A DNA stretch of 64,000 nt from JAJRPT01 sp965661945 (GTDB lineage: Bacteria > Bacteroidota > Ignavibacteria > Kapaibacteriales > UBA2268): positions 62,001 through 126,000 of the forward strand of contig CBFIFP010000006.1 in assembly GCA_965661945.1 (NCBI GenBank), written 5' to 3'. The notes under the pieces were generated by a model that was given only the letters and a program-made list of their open reading frames with translations, made no database searches and was not told the origin of the DNA. Below, piece by piece: positions 12,610 to 22,300 of this stretch. How positions within the stretch are numbered: position 1 is the stretch's first letter; each line of letters begins with the position of its first letter. Made by a program: the position numbers and the translations under genes.

Positions 12610-15578
12610 TTTTGAATCGCAAATTTTTTGGTTAATCTTTGTCCTTGAAAGTCAAATATTAAGTTATAATTTCCATTATTTAAACTTTCGACATCTATAG
12701 TTAATATAAAAAGTCCTTGTGAGATATTTATTGTATTTTTTATTAAAATATTTCCAAGTAAGTCTAAAATAAAATATGAAAACTCTCCATCATATAATGA
12801 TGCGATTTCTATATTTAGTTTTTCTTGAACTGGATTAGGGTATATTTCTCCTAAACCATCAAATTCAATATTCTCTTTTAAGATTAATTGTAAAGCACAT
12901 TTTGAATTTGAATTATATATTTCTCTAATCGTAAATGCGTCAATAGGTATTTCGGTATATATACATAAAGTATTTAGAGTTATAACATCAGTTTCTGTAA
13001 TTCCAAGATTTTCTGAGTTGAAACATATTTCTAAATTTTCTGTTTGTTTAGGTAAAATTGTAATTGGAAACTGACTTAATGGAATTGAAAACTCTTGATT
13101 TTCTTTAAGGTCATAATTATTATATGTAATTGGATAATTTCCATAATTATAAATTGGAAGTAAATAACAATTACTTTTACCTTTTACTACATTACCAAAA
13201 TTTACTTCTGTTGTACGTTCTTGGTTTACTCCAAACGCTAATGTATGTCCAGGTATTGTCCTTTCATATCGTGATATCAAACCTGATTCATCTTCTATTT
13301 CTATATCAATATATGCGTCTTGGTACGGATCGATAACATTTAGTTTTAGAAATAACTCATTGTTAATTGGTTCTTTGTTCATATTCTGTACTAATACATT
13401 CACTGAATCAACTACTCTAAACTCTTTAATTCCATAATCAAAGTCATTATTTTCTGTTATAGTTAGAAGAATATCTCTTTCACAATCATTTAAAACAGCT
13501 TCTATCTCTGGTTCATTATCGTCAGGCTTCACATCTAAAGTTAAATCTATTCTTTCTTCTTCTGAACAATTATCAGCTAATGAAAGTAGTAAGTTGTAAT
13601 CCCCTATTTTTCCTTCGGCATCAAAACATATCTCTATTTCTTTTTCTTCATCGGGCTTAAAAGTTAATGGATTCTCAATAGTAATTTCAAAATCTTCAAA
13701 ATCACCGTCAAGTACTATATCATCTAATGTTTTATCATATTTACTATAATTTTTTATATAATATGATTTACAATATTTATTTTTATTTGGAATTTTAATA
13801 TTATCAATTATCTTATCATTTTGTTCTAAAATGCTATATGTAAATCCTTCAATTAAATATTTTTCTTCAGTTGTTAGCCCACCTTTATCTACAACTTTTA
13901 ATACAAATTCTCCATCTTTATATTTATCTATTAACTTCGCAGTAAATAAAATTTCACCGCTGACATTATCAAAATTATACTCAAAATCAATATTATCATC
14001 TTCTAAAATTTCAATATCTAAAGAGTTTTCGTCAATTAAAACATCGCTAGAAATAGTTCCATCTAAAATAAAACAATCACTAATAGTAGAGATTTTTGGC
14101 GGTATATTGTTTAAAAATTTAATGCTATTTCCTCCACTAAAACCATAACTCTCTACTTCTCCATAACCATAAGAAAACAAACCAAACTCACTACCTGCCT
14201 CAACTTTATTTAAGCCAGTACCAACATCTACTATAGCATAAATGTAGTTAGTATTTGTAATTGTTCTCCAGTTTAAATCATTTCTGATTTGACCATTTAT
14301 TTTAACTGTATTTGAAAATTCATTTTCTATAACTATATTAATGTAATGATTACTGAAAACATCTTCTAACCTCCAAAAAAAAGTCAAAGGAATTCTTACT
14401 CTTTTAAAAACTCGTGGATTTACTATACTATAGCTATCAGAATATTGCTCAGTATCCTGAGAAATTATCATCAGTGGATCTGAATCTAAAAATTGGTTAC
14501 TATTATTGCTTGCTGACTTTTTAAATTGAATTACGCATATTGGATTATTACTTTCAATAAGTTGAGCATTATTTACTTCATAATCATAAAATTCACCAGA
14601 ATTAATTGTAGTAATTATGTTTCCATTAAGTCTAATTTCTGTGTTATTTTCTGCAGCTAATATTCTTGTTAAATCGTTTCCACTTGAAGAAGTATTTACA
14701 TTTTTAAAAGGTAATGATATTGCAGATTTGCCCCATTTATCTGTTGGAGTTAATTGAGAAAGTAAGTGGTCTCTGGTTACTCCATCTCTGATAATTGGAA
14801 TTTTTGACATTACGTTTCCACCAAAAACAGCAATATTTTTATCACTTTCAATCACTGTTCCAGTTAAGTCATTAGATGGGTCAACCTCAGATTGGACTAA
14901 ATATGTTTCACCTTTGTTTAATATTATTGTTTGAATACTATTTTTAAAAAATTGGGTATTAGATTTAGGGAAAATCGTTATTGCTGTATTATCTTCAGTG
15001 CCAACTATTACAAATTGAGATGGAGAAAGCACCCCACCAGGATGAGCGTTATAACTTGCAACAATATATTTTTTGCCTAATAAAGTTGTAGGATGTACAA
15101 TTGTACCATCAGTTGAATATTGAGACCGATTCAGAATAAAGACATTTACATCTTTTTCGCTGACTAATCTCCAAGACATTTTACTAACTTTTTCATTTTG
15201 ATTTACTTCTATAAGTCGGTTGCCTGCTAAATCTTCCCTCCTTTCTAATTCAGGTGAAAAAGGATGGGAAAGCATCTCGAAATCCCAAAACATTTTTGAG
15301 ATTGTTACCTTTTCATCTGGATTATTTATTTCAAAATTTACTGTATGAGAATTACCTGCTATATCATAACATTCAACAAACCCTTTCGTTGGTTCACTTG
15401 CTGTGATATAAACATAAAGACTATCATCATACCTAAGTTGTTCAAACTGACTGTATGTATTCAAATGAACATTTGGTGGAAAGGCAAAATAAAACTCTTT
15501 CCCAGAACTTGATATATCCTTAGAATATGAAAAGTATGACATAAACGTCAATAGGACAATAATTGATTTTAATTTCAT
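12606..15578 (-). CDS. IgGFc-binding-like T9SS surface protein (990 aa)
   Basis: Paralogue of the gene after it, with the same layout: signal peptide (IVLLTFMSYFSYSKD), FYFAFPPNVHLNTYS, then TTLLGKKYIVASYNAHP and GTEDNTAITIFPKS within the IgGFc-like module. Middle Ig/ASH-like repeats contain conserved cysteines. A T9SS sorting domain closes the protein (EIYPNPVQEKLNI... NNGNYNLIFDF). An AAGGTG ribosome site lies 5 bases before the ATG. It is the first gene of a two-gene unit. Its start codon is only 13 bases from the divergent methylase gene, so its promoter must lie inside that gene. Confidence 0.85.
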   Translation of the reverse strand: MKLKSIIVLLTFMSYFSYSKDISSSGKEFYFAFPPNVHLNTYSQFEQLRYDDSLYVYITASEPTKGFVECYDIAGNSHTVNFEINNPDEKVTISKMFWDFEMLSHPFSPELERREDLAGNRLIEVNQNEKVSKMSWRLVSEKDVNVFILNRSQYSTDGTIVHPTTLLGKKYIVASYNAHPGGVLSPSQFVIVGTEDNTAITIFPKSNTQFFKNSIQTIILNKGETYLVQSEVDPSNDLTGTVIESDKNIAVFGGNVMSKIPIIRDGVTRDHLLSQLTPTDKWGKSAISLPFKNVNTSSSGNDLTRILAAENNTEIRLNGNIITTINSGEFYDYEVNNAQLIESNNPICVIQFKKSASNNSNQFLDSDPLMIISQDTEQYSDSYSIVNPRVFKRVRIPLTFFWRLEDVFSNHYINIVIENEFSNTVKINGQIRNDLNWRTITNTNYIYAIVDVGTGLNKVEAGSEFGLFSYGYGEVESYGFSGGNSIKFLNNIPPKISTISDCFILDGTISSDVLIDENSLDIEILEDDNIDFEYNFDNVSGEILFTAKLIDKYKDGEFVLKVVDKGGLTTEEKYLIEGFTYSILEQNDKIIDNIKIPNKNKYCKSYYIKNYSKYDKTLDDIVLDGDFEDFEITIENPLTFKPDEEKEIEICFDAEGKIGDYNLLLSLADNCSEEERIDLTLDVKPDDNEPEIEAVLNDCERDILLTITENNDFDYGIKEFRVVDSVNVLVQNMNKEPINNELFLKLNVIDPYQDAYIDIEIEDESGLISRYERTIPGHTLAFGVNQERTTEVNFGNVVKGKSNCYLLPIYNYGNYPITYNNYDLKENQEFSIPLSQFPITILPKQTENLEICFNSENLGITETDVITLNTLCIYTEIPIDAFTIREIYNSNSKCALQLILKENIEFDGLGEIYPNPVQEKLNIEIASLYDGEFSYFILDLLGNILIKNTINISQGLFILTIDVESLNNGNYNLIFDFQGQRLTKKFAIQK

Positions 15579-15591
15579 TAATCACCTTATA

Positions 15592-16125
15592 ATGCGAAAA
15601 CTTACATACGAAGAAATACTTTCTGAAAAACCGACAGAAGCCGTACTAAATAGACTACCAAAACATAAAATAATTGTAATCTTAGATAATATAAGAAGTA
15701 CATATAATGTTGGCTCTATTTTTAGAACTTGTGATTCCTCAGGAATTAATGAACTTTTGCTCTGCGGTTATACTCCACATCCACCAAGAAAAGACCTTGA
15801 AAAAACTGCACTTGGTGCTTTAAATACTGTAAAGTGGCAATATTTCAAGAATACAAGTGATGCAATTAACTATGCAAAATCAATTAATTTCAAGGTAGTT
15901 GCTGTTGAATTAACAGATAAAAAACGACTTTATACTGACATCAAAAAAGAGGAATTTCCTTTAGCAATTGTATTAGGAAACGAACTCACAGGCATTGATG
16001 ATGAAATAATAAGCCAATGTGATGATGCAATTGAAATTCCGATGTATGGCATAAAACACTCTTTAAATGTATCTGTAGCAACAGGCATTGTATTATATGA
16101 ACTCTGCAGAATTATAAATTCTTAA
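15592..16125 (+). CDS. TrmH/SpoU-family RNA 2'-O-methyltransferase
   Basis: The 177-residue SPOUT methylase has the three family motifs: NIRSTYNVGSIFRT (motif 1, catalytic Arg), IVLGNELTGI (motif 2) and IPMYGIKHSLNVSVATGI (motif 3, knot). The N-terminus MRKLTYEE resembles that of the short SpoU proteins conserved in Bacteroidota, which supports this start. The target, tRNA or rRNA ribose, cannot be told from sequence. It has no Shine-Dalgarno sequence and is divergent from the T9SS pair with a 13-base gap. Confidence 0.92.
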   Translation: MRKLTYEEILSEKPTEAVLNRLPKHKIIVILDNIRSTYNVGSIFRTCDSSGINELLLCGYTPHPPRKDLEKTALGALNTVKWQYFKNTSDAINYAKSINFKVVAVELTDKKRLYTDIKKEEFPLAIVLGNELTGIDDEIISQCDDAIEIPMYGIKHSLNVSVATGIVLYELCRIINS

Positions 16126-16159
16126 ATTTGTATTTCTTCTTTTATAAATAACACATCAA

Positions 16160-16315
16160 TTGATAAAAAGTTACAAAGAATTAAAAGATATTATTGAAAA
16201 TATTAAAGAAGGTGATGCCTTTTTACTTCAAGTTTAATATAATGATGTATCATGATTAATTGCAATGGAAATACCATATATAGAGGGATAAGATTATAAA
16301 ACATTTTTTCTATTT
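16160..16315 (+). pseudogene. possible small gene remnant
   Basis: From a TTG at 16160, one frame reads SYKELKDIIENIKEGDAF, then LLQV-stop-YNDVS-stop-LIAMEIPYIEG-stop-DYKTFF. Protein-like text continuing across three stops in a single frame suggests a decayed gene, but no family is recognised. Chance is not excluded. Confidence 0.25.
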
Positions 16316-16352
16316 AACCTTTTGAATATTTAATTCGGAAGGTTTTTTTATT
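16316..16352 (+). terminator. hairpin terminator
   Basis: AACCTTTTGAA and TTCGGAAGGTT pair over 11 positions (two G-U pairs), followed by a T run. It lies downstream of the methylase gene and the possible remnant. Confidence 0.6.
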
Positions 16353-16396
16353 TATTGATATTTATTCCAAATTGTCCAATGGAAAACATAAATGCC

Positions 16397-16613
16397 ATCA
16401 TTCTGAACTTAGTGAAGAATCTCGTTGAATTAAGAAGCTTGCTAATAAACTATATTATTTCAAGTTATAGCATTATTTTATTCAAATTATCCGAAATTGA
16501 GAGGAGCGGGGCAGTTTTGTTTGCTACTAACATTCAACTTCGCTTAAGTTTTTTTAGGAGAACTTACTTACGCAAATTTTTTTTACTGGATATTTCGCTT
16601 TGCACAAAATGAC
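16397..16613. repeat. MITE/REP-like element with inverted ends
   Basis: The left end ATCATTCTGAACTTAGTG... and the right end ...TTCGCTTTGCACAAAATGAC are degenerate inverted copies of each other, about 217 bases apart overall. A further related stretch (CATTTGACTCCGCTCAATGAC) follows at once, at 16617-16637. A single related copy lies at 32378-32403. The sequence has no convincing coding content. Confidence 0.5.
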
Positions 16614-16762
16614 GGTCATTTGACTCCGCTCAATGACCTTGATGCATTGTTTTTTTAATAAAGTTTTTACTTGAAAGGTGGATAATGATTGTTTGTATTG
16701 CTTCTCAGATATGCTTAATATAATTTTTTTGGCAATGATTCTCTAGAAAAATTATAAAAAAT

Positions 16763-17140
16763 TTACTTAATTAGTTTTGGCTTTAAAACATACTCAATAC
16801 CCCATTTACTCATTTCACTAAAAAGAGTTCTTAAACTCTCACCTTTTTCGGTTAAAGTATAAATAACTTTAGGAGGAACTTCAGCAAACACTTCTCTGTG
16901 AATTAAACCATCATTTTCCAATTCACGTAATTGTTTTGTTAACATTCTTTTACTACAATCAGGCATCATTCTTTGTAATATAACAAACCTGTTTACATCA
17001 ACGGATATAAAATATAAAATTAATGGTTTCCATTTCCCTCCGATTAATTTTAATGTTGCACTTACAGGACAACCACCATATTTATTAATATTTTCTACCA
17101 TATCATCAAAACGCTCTGAATTTATTTCAATTTTATTCAA
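16763..17140 (-). CDS. HxlR-family winged-helix transcriptional regulator
   Basis: The 125-residue protein has the HxlR signature: CPVSATLKLIGGKWKPLILY, then RMLTKQLRELENDGLIHRE (recognition helix and start of wing) and YTLTEKGESL. The cysteine just before PVSATL is the one redox- or aldehyde-sensing relatives often use. The start chosen is a TTG at 17140, because AAGGA sits 7 bases upstream; an ATG at 17101 is the alternative. Upstream extension to 17209 is unlikely because it would run into the palindromic operator. It is divergent from the lipoprotein gene and probably controls it and itself. Confidence 0.88.
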   Translation of the reverse strand: MNKIEINSERFDDMVENINKYGGCPVSATLKLIGGKWKPLILYFISVDVNRFVILQRMMPDCSKRMLTKQLRELENDGLIHREVFAEVPPKVIYTLTEKGESLRTLFSEMSKWGIEYVLKPKLIK

Positions 17141-17203
17141 TTTTAAATCCTTATAATTAAGAAAAGTAACATTTTTGTAACTATGAAAAATAATTGTAAC
17201 TAC

Positions 17204-17251
17204 TTGCAAAATAATACATTAATAGTTAATATTGTAAAAATTATTTTGCAA
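17204..17251. promoter_or_regulatory. palindromic operator between regulator and lipoprotein genes
   Basis: TTGCAAAATAAT (17204-17215) and ATTATTTTGCAA (17240-17251) are perfect inverted 12-mers separated by 24 bases. The outer flanks GTAACTAC and ACTTAC are partly symmetrical too. The right arm overlaps the -33 box of the plus-strand promoter. This is the layout expected for a dimeric HxlR-type regulator. Confidence 0.65.
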
Positions 17252-17275
17252 CTTACAAATAATTAATTAAATTTA
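17245..17275 (+). promoter_or_regulatory. promoter of the lipoprotein gene
   Basis: TTTG at 17245-17248, a 19-base spacer, then TAAATTTA at 17268-17275 (7 of 8 to TAnnTTTG), 24 bases before the ATG. Confidence 0.6.
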
Positions 17276-17299
17276 AAAACAAAGTTAAAGTGAGGCATT

Positions 17300-18031
17300 A
17301 TGAAAAAAGCATTTATATTAGCCATTATATTAGCAATGGCTATTTCTTGTTCACCAATAAAAAAGTCATTGGTAGAAAAGAAAGACGAGCCAGTTACAGA
17401 AATTTCTATCAGAATTGTAAAAGAAAGGAAAAATGAAGAGTTCAAAGAGGCAAGAAAAAACTTTATCACTATTCTAAAAGAACAAAAAGGTGTGTTAGCT
17501 GATAGAGAATTCCAATCATTTTATTCAATGCCCCAACCAGACAAACAAGATGTTTATATTGGTATGACAGATTATAAAACATACAAAACGGTAGGAAAGA
17601 TACAAAGTAAAATAAGTGTAGTAAATAAGTTTTTAAAATTTAATAAAACTATGGATTTAAAAGCTTATGTATTTGTACAGCAAACTGAAGGACCTAAGTT
17701 TAATCTAAAAACTTTAGCATCAGGTAATGATCAAATTTTAGAAGTTGGAGTTAGAAAAACAAAAAAAGGGAAGGAAAAAGAATTTGAAGAATACAGAAAG
17801 AAATTTGTTAAGTTATTAAGTTCTTACGATGGAGTTAAAGAAAGTTATGAATTTAAAGTGATAGGTGGAAACGATATAGAAGGTCTTACAGTTGGTATGA
17901 AAGTATATCAAAATAAAGAAGCATTTATGAAATTAGCCGAACCTATTATGAAAGAAGAAATAACACAAAAATATTTTTCTACTTTTGATATTGTCGCTTC
18001 TCAATTTGCTTTTTCGACTACAAATCAATAA
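17300..18031 (+). CDS. lipoprotein with two ABM-like (dimeric alpha/beta barrel) domains
   Basis: The 243-residue protein has a lipoprotein signal (LAIILAMAISC, lipobox Cys near residue 17). Two similar halves start at about residues 32 and 145 (EISIRIVKERKNEEFKEARKNF and LEVGVRKTKKGKEKEFEEYRKKF). Each half has the strand-helix pattern of antibiotic-biosynthesis-monooxygenase-like domains. A GAGG ribosome site precedes the ATG. It probably binds or modifies a small molecule in the periplasm under control of the divergent HxlR regulator. The substrate is unknown, and the ABM assignment rests on pattern only. Confidence 0.7.
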   Translation: MKKAFILAIILAMAISCSPIKKSLVEKKDEPVTEISIRIVKERKNEEFKEARKNFITILKEQKGVLADREFQSFYSMPQPDKQDVYIGMTDYKTYKTVGKIQSKISVVNKFLKFNKTMDLKAYVFVQQTEGPKFNLKTLASGNDQILEVGVRKTKKGKEKEFEEYRKKFVKLLSSYDGVKESYEFKVIGGNDIEGLTVGMKVYQNKEAFMKLAEPIMKEEITQKYFSTFDIVASQFAFSTTNQ

Positions 18032-18050
18032 TATAATTAATTAGGAGATA

Positions 18051-18689
18051 ATGATGGATAACAAACAAGTTATGGAAATTGCAATTCGTAAAGTGAAATC
18101 TGGTAAAGATGAAGTTTTTTTAAATGCAAGAGGAAAATTTATTGATAAGTTAAAATCTCAGGAAGGTATTCAGAAAGATTGGGAGTTTAAATCATTTTTT
18201 ACAATGCCTGAGCTTGATGATACAGATGTATTTGTTGGGATGACAAGGTATGATTCCACTGATTCTATGCAAAAAATAGCAAATAATCTAATGTCATCAC
18301 AAGAAGCATTAACTTTTTTTGATACTTTTGAAATGAAATCATTTGTAGCAGTTCAACCTGCTAATGAAAATGAAGTTAAGTTAGAAGACTATATAAAAAA
18401 TGGAAATGTTTTAGAAGTTGCTGTAAGAACTGTAAAGGAATCTAATAAAAGTGAATTTGAATCAAAACGAAAAGAATTCTTTAATTTAATTGAAAAACAA
18501 GAAGGGTATTTATTCGACAAAGAATTTATAGATATTCTTACTGGTGATAAGGTAGTATTAATAGGGTGGAAGTAGATTGAAGATTTTCAAAAAGCAGCTA
18601 CTTTTTTACAAAATCAACCCCAAATGGGTCAGTTCTTTAACATTTTAAATGTAAAAGCATATCAAGCTCTTGCTTTAAGTTCAAATTAA
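18051..18689 (+). pseudogene. cytoplasmic paralogue of the ABM-like protein, interrupted by an in-frame TAG
   Basis: The first 174 codons end at TAG 18573-18575 (...VVLIGWK). The same frame continues with IEDFQKAATFLQNQPQM... for 37 codons to TAA at 18687-18689, matching the C-terminal part of the paralogue just upstream (AFMKLAEPIMKEEI... FDIVASQFA). So a single nonsense change, or a base-call error, splits the gene. There is no signal peptide (MMDNKQVMEIAIRKVKSG). It follows the lipoprotein gene by 19 bases with an AGGAG site and is probably in the same transcript. A truncated but partly functional protein is possible. Confidence 0.75.
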
Positions 18690-18722
18690 ATTTTTAAATT
18701 ATAAAAAAAAAGTTTTTATAAG

Positions 18723-18748
18723 CCATCTTATTTAAGATGGTTTTTTTT
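18723..18748 (+). terminator. terminator after the ABM-like gene pair
   Basis: CCATCTTA/TAAGATGG hairpin followed by eight T. Confidence 0.85.
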
Positions 18749-18881
18749 ATTTTCATTTATATTTTCACTTCTTTGTAAATGCATTTATTAATGAATTGTA
18801 TTTTATAAAAAAATATTTTCTTTCAAAATCCCCATTATTACTATATTTTAGAAACATTATGTTCCACAAATGAATATTTTT

Positions 18882-18913
18882 CTTGGATATTAAAAAAATA
18901 CCCCGTAATTTTA
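18882..18913 (+). promoter_or_regulatory. candidate distal promoter of nrdJ
   Basis: CTTGG at 18882-18886 and TAATTTTA at 18906-18913 with the same 20-base spacing, and a CCCC tract before the -7 box, as in the rRNA promoters. It would give a leader of about 450 bases. Confidence 0.45.
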
Positions 18914-19216
18914 CGACAGCATAAAGTACAAAACGAATAAATTAATTAATCTTAACTGCTTATTAACATCAATTAACAAAGGTTTTTTAAGTAACCAATT
19001 TAAGTATAGTTTTTTATTTTTCAATTTGCTATTAAAATGTATGGTATCACTTTAATCCTTAATATATACTAAAATTGGCTTATCTTCGTTTCTAGTTTTA
19101 TGCTAACTTTTTGTTAATAATTAAAGTTCATTTTAATAAAAAACGCTTTGTTACATCGCAAAAATTCGTTTGTTTAGTATTTTAAAATCAAACAATTTTA
19201 AAAAAAGTTTTATTTT

Positions 19217-19248
19217 TTTGGCGTAAAAACCATTTTTCAATGCTTTTG
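19217..19248 (+). promoter_or_regulatory. candidate proximal promoter of nrdJ
   Basis: TTTG at 19217-19220, a 20-base spacer, TGCTTTTG at 19241-19248 (7 of 8). The leader would be about 110 bases and contain a short hairpin (TTCTAA...TTTAGAA) and GGGATATCGACCC. Confidence 0.5.
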
Positions 19249-19366
19249 TCTTCTAAGTCCTTTAGAAAAAAGCAATAGGGATATCGACCCCTTTTTTGAA
19301 TTTATACTAAAACTTTTTTAAAAAGCAAAAAAAAAAATTATTATTTAAAAAATATTTGGAGCCACA

Positions 19367-22300
19367 ATGAAAATTTCTAGGAAATTTACAAAAGAAGGTA
19401 GCAGCCCTTACCAACAATTTACTTACACTAATCGCTCATCAGTGCTTAAAAACTCTGATGGCTCAACTGTATTCGAACTTCACGATATTGAAGTTCCAAG
19501 CCAATGGTCTCAGATAGCTACTGATGTACTTGCTCAAAAATACTTCAGAAAGACTGGCGTACCACAATTTGATAAAAGTGGTAAAAAGGTTTTAGACGAA
19601 ACTGGAAAACAAGTCCTTGGCAGCGAGAAGTCGATAAAGCAGGTTGTTCATAGATTGGCTGGCACTTGGAGGCATTGGGGGGAAGAAAATGGTTATTTTT
19701 CTTCTAAAGATGATGCCCAAGTATTTTATGATGAAATTGCTTACATGTTATTAAATCAAATGTGTGCTCCAAACTCACCTCAATGGTTTAATACTGGACT
19801 TAACTGGGCTTATGGTATTACTGGCTCAAAACAGGGGCATTATTATGTTGATCCTGAAACTGGCAAAGTGCAAAAATCTAAGGATGCTTATACTCGTCCA
19901 CAGCCACACGCTTGCTTCATTCAATCTGTTAATGATGATATGCTTAACGAGGGAGGTATCTTCGACCTAGCTACTCGTGAAGCAAGAATTTTTAAATTTG
20001 GCTCTGGAACTGGCTCTAACTTTTCTCAATTAAGAGGTAAGGGCGAGAAATTATCTGGTGGAGGAGTTTCTTCTGGTTTGATGAGTTTCCTTAAAATATT
20101 TGATAGAGCCGCTGGTGCAATTAAATCTGGTGGGACTACTCGCCGCGCTGCTAAAATGGTAGTTGTGGATATTGACCACCCAGATGTAGAAGAGTTTATC
20201 ACTTGGAAAGCAAGAGAAGAAGAAAAAGTTGCTGCTCTTGTGGCTGGCTCTAAAGTTAGCGCTAAATTCTTACAAGCAATTTTAGAAGAAGCAGTAAATA
20301 ATGGCGCTGATGTGCAAGAAAATAAAGAATTAAAGATTTTAGTTCAAAAAGCATTAAATCGCGGTATTCCATTAAATTATATTGATAGAACTTTAGACTT
20401 AGTTGGTCAGGGCTTTACTTCAATTGATTTTGAGATATTTGATACTCACTATGAAAGCGAAGCTTATAATACTGTATCAGGTCAAAATGCTAATAACTCG
20501 GTTAGAGTTACTAATGACTTTATGCGAGCAGTTGAAAATGACGAAATGTGGGAATTAAAAAACAGAACCGATGGAGCTGTTTGCAAACAAGTTAGAGCTA
20601 AAGACTTATGGGAAAAAATCAATTTATCTGCTTGGAAATCGGCTGATCCAGGTTTACAATTTGACTCAACTATCAATGAATGGCACACTTGCCCTAATTC
20701 CGGAAGAATAAATGCATCAAATCCTTGCTCTGAATATATGTTTCTTGATGACACCGCTTGTAATCTTGCAAGTTTGAATTTAATTAAATTTTATGATGAA
20801 GAAACAGGTCAGTTTTTAGTTGAAGAGTATAGACATGGTATTCGTTTGTGGACTATAGTGCTTGAAATATCTGTACTTATGGCTCAATTCCCTTCTAAGC
20901 AAGTAGCAGAATTAAGTTATGATTTTAGAACTCTTGGTCTTGGATATGCTAATCTTGGTTCTTTGCTTATGGTGAATGGTATTGCTTATGATTCAAAAGA
21001 GGCGCTTTCAATTACAGGTGCCTTAACTTCAATACTTTGTGGTGAATCTTATGCAACTTCTGCGGAAATGGCTTCTGAACTTGGTGCTTTCCCTAAATAT
21101 GATCTAAATAAAGATTCGATGCTTCGCGTCATTAGAAACCACAGAAGAGCAGCATATAACTCTAAACCAAATGAATACGAGGGCTTGACTATTCGTCCGA
21201 TGGGGATTAATCCTTTATACACTCCTAATTATATGCTTTCTGCAGCTCAAGAAGTATGGGATAATGCTTTAACACTTGGTGAAAAATATGGCTATAGAAA
21301 TGCACAAGTTACTGTTATTGCTCCAACTGGAACAATTGGGCTTGTTATGGATTGCGATACTACTGGTATTGAGCCAGATTTTGCAATTATTAAATACAAA
21401 AAACTTTCTGGCGGTGGTTACTTCAAAATTGTTAATCAATCTGTTAGAAAAGCACTTGTAAAACTTGGCTATACTGAAGGACAAATTGAAGAAATTGAAA
21501 AGTATTCTAAAGGACACGGAACTTTAATTGGTTGCCCAGATATTAATAAAAAGTCTTTGAAAGCAAAGGGCTTTACTGATGAAAAACTTGAAGCCATCGA
21601 AAAACAACTTGACGATGTATTTGATATAACTTTTGCATTTAATAAATGGTCTTTAGGTGAAGATTTCTTGAAAGAAATTGGTATTTCATCTGATTTATAT
21701 AATGCACCTAATTTTAATTTATTAAGAGAAATTGGCTTTACTGATACTCAAATTGATTCTGCTAATGACTATATCTGTGGAACTATGATGCTTGAAGGCG
21801 CTCCACATTTGAAAGATTATCACCTTCCAATTTTTGATTGTGCGAATAAATGTGGTAAAAAAGGAGAAAGATATATCGGCTATATGGCTCACGTTCGTAT
21901 AATGGCAGCAGCTCAACCTTTTATTTCTGGTGCAATTTCTAAAACTGTTAATATGCCTGCAAATGCTTCTGTTGCTGAAGTTGGCGAAGTTTATTTGAAG
22001 TCTTGGAAGTATATGATTAAAGCAAATGCTTTATACAGAGATGGTTCTAAACTTTCTCAACCACTTAACTCTGCAAACTATGATGGCTTAGATGAAATTA
22101 TTGCTCTTGGCGACGAAGAAACTCTTAACGAACTTTATGGAGCAAAAGAAATTCATGAAGTTATAGAAGAAAGAATCGAAGCAAAAAGACGTAGATTACC
22201 TAAGAAAAGAAATGGTATTATTAGAGAAGCAACTGTAGGCGGACATAAAGTTTACGTTAGAACTGGTGAGTACGAAAATGGCGATTTAGGTGAAGTATTT

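Larger units (their letters stand above)
18749..19366. other. long AT-rich leader region before nrdJ
   Basis: Apart from the two promoter candidates, no gene is seen. No B12-box (GCCACTG-type) riboswitch core and no clear NrdR palindrome could be found by eye. Confidence 0.5.

Noticed and set aside
13831..14148. 105-codon antisense frame in the second IgGFc-like gene
   Set aside because: Serine- and leucine-rich shadow of the sense frame; no start signal.
16355..16612. 85-codon open frame
   Set aside because: It reads through the MITE-like repeat, has no ribosome site or family signal, and its composition matches non-coding DNA.
18749..19366. Cobalamin riboswitch before nrdJ
   Set aside because: No B12-box core or the expected surrounding helices could be found by eye.
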